Of a DNA stretch of 64,000 bases, positions 61,600 through 64,000 are shown piece by piece (the first letter of the stretch is position 1; each line of letters starts with the position of its first letter). A program made the position numbers and the translations under genes. The stretch lies in NCBI GenBank assembly GCA_013399895.1, contig VXBA01003774.1:76728-140727 (forward strand), given 5' to 3'. The notes under the pieces were generated by a model. It was not told the DNA's origin and made no database searches. It worked only from the letters and a program-made list of their open reading frames with translations. Origin of the DNA: Serilophus lunatus (taxonomy: Eukaryota; Chordata; Aves; Passeriformes; Eurylaimidae).

Positions 61600-61930
61600 T
61601 AATTTGTGTATTTATTAGGGTGGAAGCAAAGCCTCGGCAGGCCCAGCAGTGTGACAAGCTGGATGAGCTGGGCACAGGTATGTCCAGTCACAAATCTCTA
61701 GCTCCTGACATGTCAGGGAAACTTCTGCCAGGCCTCAGTCCTGGAAGTGGACTGTTCCTCAAAAGAACTCTGGTACAAAGACAGACCACACTGGAGCAGA
61801 TTTATCCTGAAGGACTGCAGCCACACAGAGGACCCACACTCGAGGAGGGGGAATATAGGAGGAGTAAGGAACAGCAAAGGCAAATTGATCACAGCACCCT
61901 ACCGGCCAGTAAAGAGAGGAGATAGAAGAT
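61600..61930 (-). repeat. ERV-like repeat, copy B, distal part
   Basis: Reverse complement of copy A blocks: CACACTGGAGCAGATTTATC and CTGAAGGACTGCAGCCACAC match the end of copy A. It is separated from its other part (62.83-63.1 kb) by an inserted CR1. Confidence 0.75.
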
Positions 61931-61934
61931 CTGG

Positions 61935-62828
61935 GAACGAATCATAGAATCATTTATGTTGCAAAGAACCTTTGAGATCTTTGAGTCCAATCATTAAGCC
62001 AGCATTGCCTGGATCTCCAGTAAGTCCTATGTCCAGATGTCACATCCACATATCTTTAAAATCCCTCCAGGAATAGTGACTGCCCTATGCAGTCTGTTCA
62101 AGTGCATGACAACTCTTTCAGTGCATATTTTTCTCCTAATAATCAGTCTAAACCTCCCCTGGCACAACTTAAGGCCATTTCCTCTTATCCTATTGCTTGA
62201 CACCTGGGAGAAATGACCAATCCCCGCCTGGCTACAACCTTATCTTAGGGAACTGCAGAAAGCCAGAAGGTATCCCCTGAGCCTCCTTTTCTCCAGGCTG
62301 AGCCCTCCAAGCTTCCTTGATCCCTCCTCATCAGGCTTGTGCTCTACACTCTTCCCCAGCTCTGCTGCCCTTCTCTGGACCCTCTCCAACACCTCAATGT
62401 CTTTCATGTCACGAGGGGCCAAAATTGACCCCAAGATTCACCACTGTCCAGTACAGGGGGCAGTCACTGCCCTGGTCTTGTGGCCACACCATTTCTGATA
62501 GAGGCCAGGTGCCATTGGCCTTTTTGGCCACCTGGGCACGCTGCTAGCTCACGTTCAGCTGCTGTCATTAGCACTCCCAGGTACTTTTCCAGCTTTCCAG
62601 ACACTCTTCCCGAAGCTGCAGAATTCCATGCGGTTGTTGTGACCCAAGGGCAGGACCCAGCATTTCACCCTATGGACTATCACACTGTTGGCATCAGACC
62701 ATCCAGGCAGCCTGTGCAGATCCCTCTGCAGGGTCTTCCTGCCCTCCAGCAGCTCAACACTCCCACCCAGTTTTGTCTGTGAATTTACTGAAGGTGCACT
62801 CAGACCCCTTATCCAGCTTATCTGTAAA
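61935..62828 (-). mobile_element. CR1 LINE 3' portion inserted in the ERV-like repeat
   Basis: About 0.9 kb of antisense CR1: GAATCATAGAATCATTTATG at its 3' end, then GAGCCTCCTTTTCTCCAGGC, TCTGGACCCTCTCCAACACC, GACCCAAGGGCAGGACCCAG and CAGATCCCTCTGCAGGGTCT. It is 5'-truncated, as is usual for CR1, and has no ORF2. It splits ERV-like copy B. Confidence 0.92.
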
Positions 62829-63110
62829 AACACCATGGAGAAATGAAGTTGACCCCAGGAAAAAGGGGAAAGTCATATAACTTAGCTTTTTTTTTATCAC
62901 CATCCGATCTATTTTGATTGGCAAGGAAGAAAATTAATTTTCCCCAAATCAGCCTGGTTTGCCTGCAGTGGTAATCAGTCAGTGATCTCCCTGTCTTTAT
63001 CTTGACTCATGAGCTTTCTCATCTCATTTTTTGTCCCACCCTCTTAAGGAGTGGGAGTGAGAGAACAAGTGAGTGGGAGCCTGGCAGCTGGACAAAGTCA
63101 GGCCACCACA
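62829..63110 (-). repeat. ERV-like repeat, copy B, proximal part
   Basis: The reverse complement reads GATTTGGGGAAAATTAATTT, TTGCCAATCAAAATAGATCG and GATGGTGATAAA, then GGTCAACTTCATT, in the same order as copy A. Confidence 0.75.
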
Positions 63111-63982
63111 CCTGGCCAAAGACATTTGCATACATAGGAATGAGAGAATTTACACAAATGAGAAAGCCAGAAATCATGGCAGAGCAGAAGCACCATCAGA
63201 TCTTCTTAGGGCACAGAAAAGGAGTTGGGGCACAAGTTGAATCTTCCACAACAGGAGAATATTAGTTTTTTTTCCCATGAGGTTTCCCAACTGTGATGCA
63301 CTCGTACAACAGTTTTCATTTGTTCTAGTTGTTTGACTTGTCTTTCTAGATTTTCCAGAATACAAAACTAGGCTTTGCTGGAGTTGCTTCAGTGTTTAAT
63401 CCTTCAGCCTTGAATTCACATTACCTAATTTTTCAACTGAGTTTTAAACTGAGTTTCTATCCTGTCACGGAAAGTCCTTCAGATGAACAGCAGATATTCT
63501 CAGAATAAAGCCGACAAAAACACTAATATAAGACAAATTTATATTGTACTGTTGTTAGCTATATTTAGGGCGACATATTGCAATGCTCTATATTCTTAAC
63601 GTCATTGCTAAATCTTTGGTCCAATTTTTAAAGGCATAAATGGGAGCCACCTAAATTCATCATCTATTCTTTTGGATTGAGTTTACAGCAGGCTGTGATT
63701 GCCTGTTGTAAACAAGAGTACAATACTACACAAAGGCTTTTGAGACCTTGCCAGCAGAGTGCCAGAATATTCCCAAAGGGATCCTGTCTCAAGATGGATG
63801 ATGACTCTTCTTTTTTTTTTTTTCCTATATTTTGATGTTAAATGCTTAAAAAAGATCCACATCAGGGTCTTTGGGGTGAGCCAGGTTTCCCTGGAAAGCA
63901 TCTAAAATCTTGTAGAAACTTCAGTCAGAAAGCTTGACCGGTTTAGTGAGGAGGAACGTGTGTGCAGATCCGAGGAGGAAAA
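63111..63982. other. Gene-free right end
   Basis: AT-rich DNA with no gene or element recognised. Confidence 0.6.
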
Positions 63983-64000
63983 GAGGGAGGGAGGGAGGGA
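63983..64000. repeat. GGGA microsatellite at window end
   Basis: GGGA units continue to the last base, so the array probably extends past the window. Confidence 0.9.

Overview
This is vertebrate nuclear DNA, almost certainly from a bird. It carries many truncated CR1 LINE fragments, including their 3' tails and pieces of the reverse-transcriptase ORF. It also has compact spliced genes under CpG islands, avian endogenous-retrovirus-like repeats and intronless olfactory receptor genes. Two assembly gaps (1-213 and 24598-25110) both fall inside CpG islands. Most open reading frames here are chance frames in introns and intergenic DNA.

Left part (214 to about 31 kb, GC-rich): the window opens inside exon 1 of SHF, an SH2-domain adapter of the SHB/SHD/SHE/SHF family. 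Seven exons with consistent phases run on the plus strand to a stop at 17048-17050 and a polyA signal at 17659-17664. About 6 kb of gene-free DNA with CR1 fragments follows. A second CpG island holds two short tandem repeats and the second gap. On the far side of the gap lies the end of an internal exon, and at 29373-29533 a terminal exon, of MZT2 (mitotic-spindle organizing protein 2). The first exon and most of the second are hidden by the gap. At 31407-31478 on the minus strand is a complete initiator methionine tRNA gene with a Pol III terminator.

Right part (about 31.7-64 kb, AT-rich): four intact, single-exon olfactory receptor genes, all on the minus strand, at 33.8, 39.5, 49.5 and 57.5 kb. 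They look like OR10-type, OR11A-type, OR12D-type and a second OR10-type. OR10C, OR11A and OR12D are neighbours in the mammalian extended MHC class I olfactory cluster, which also lies near a tRNA cluster that includes initiator Met genes. The arrangement here therefore resembles that block, set beside SHF and MZT2, which are not part of it in humans. Between the receptors are CR1 fragments, one with a large internal deletion. Two oppositely oriented copies of an ERV-like repeat flank the last receptor, and one of them is interrupted by a CR1.

How the genes relate: SHF (receptor tyrosine kinase signalling), MZT2 (gamma-tubulin ring complex), tRNA-iMet (translation initiation) and the odorant receptors have no shared pathway, so the window is a chromosomal neighbourhood and not a functional operon-like unit. 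I found no convincing novel multi-gene system. The most useful observations are the gap-hidden MZT2, the MHC-like receptor and tRNA grouping, a DRQ variant in the last receptor, and the repeat architecture.
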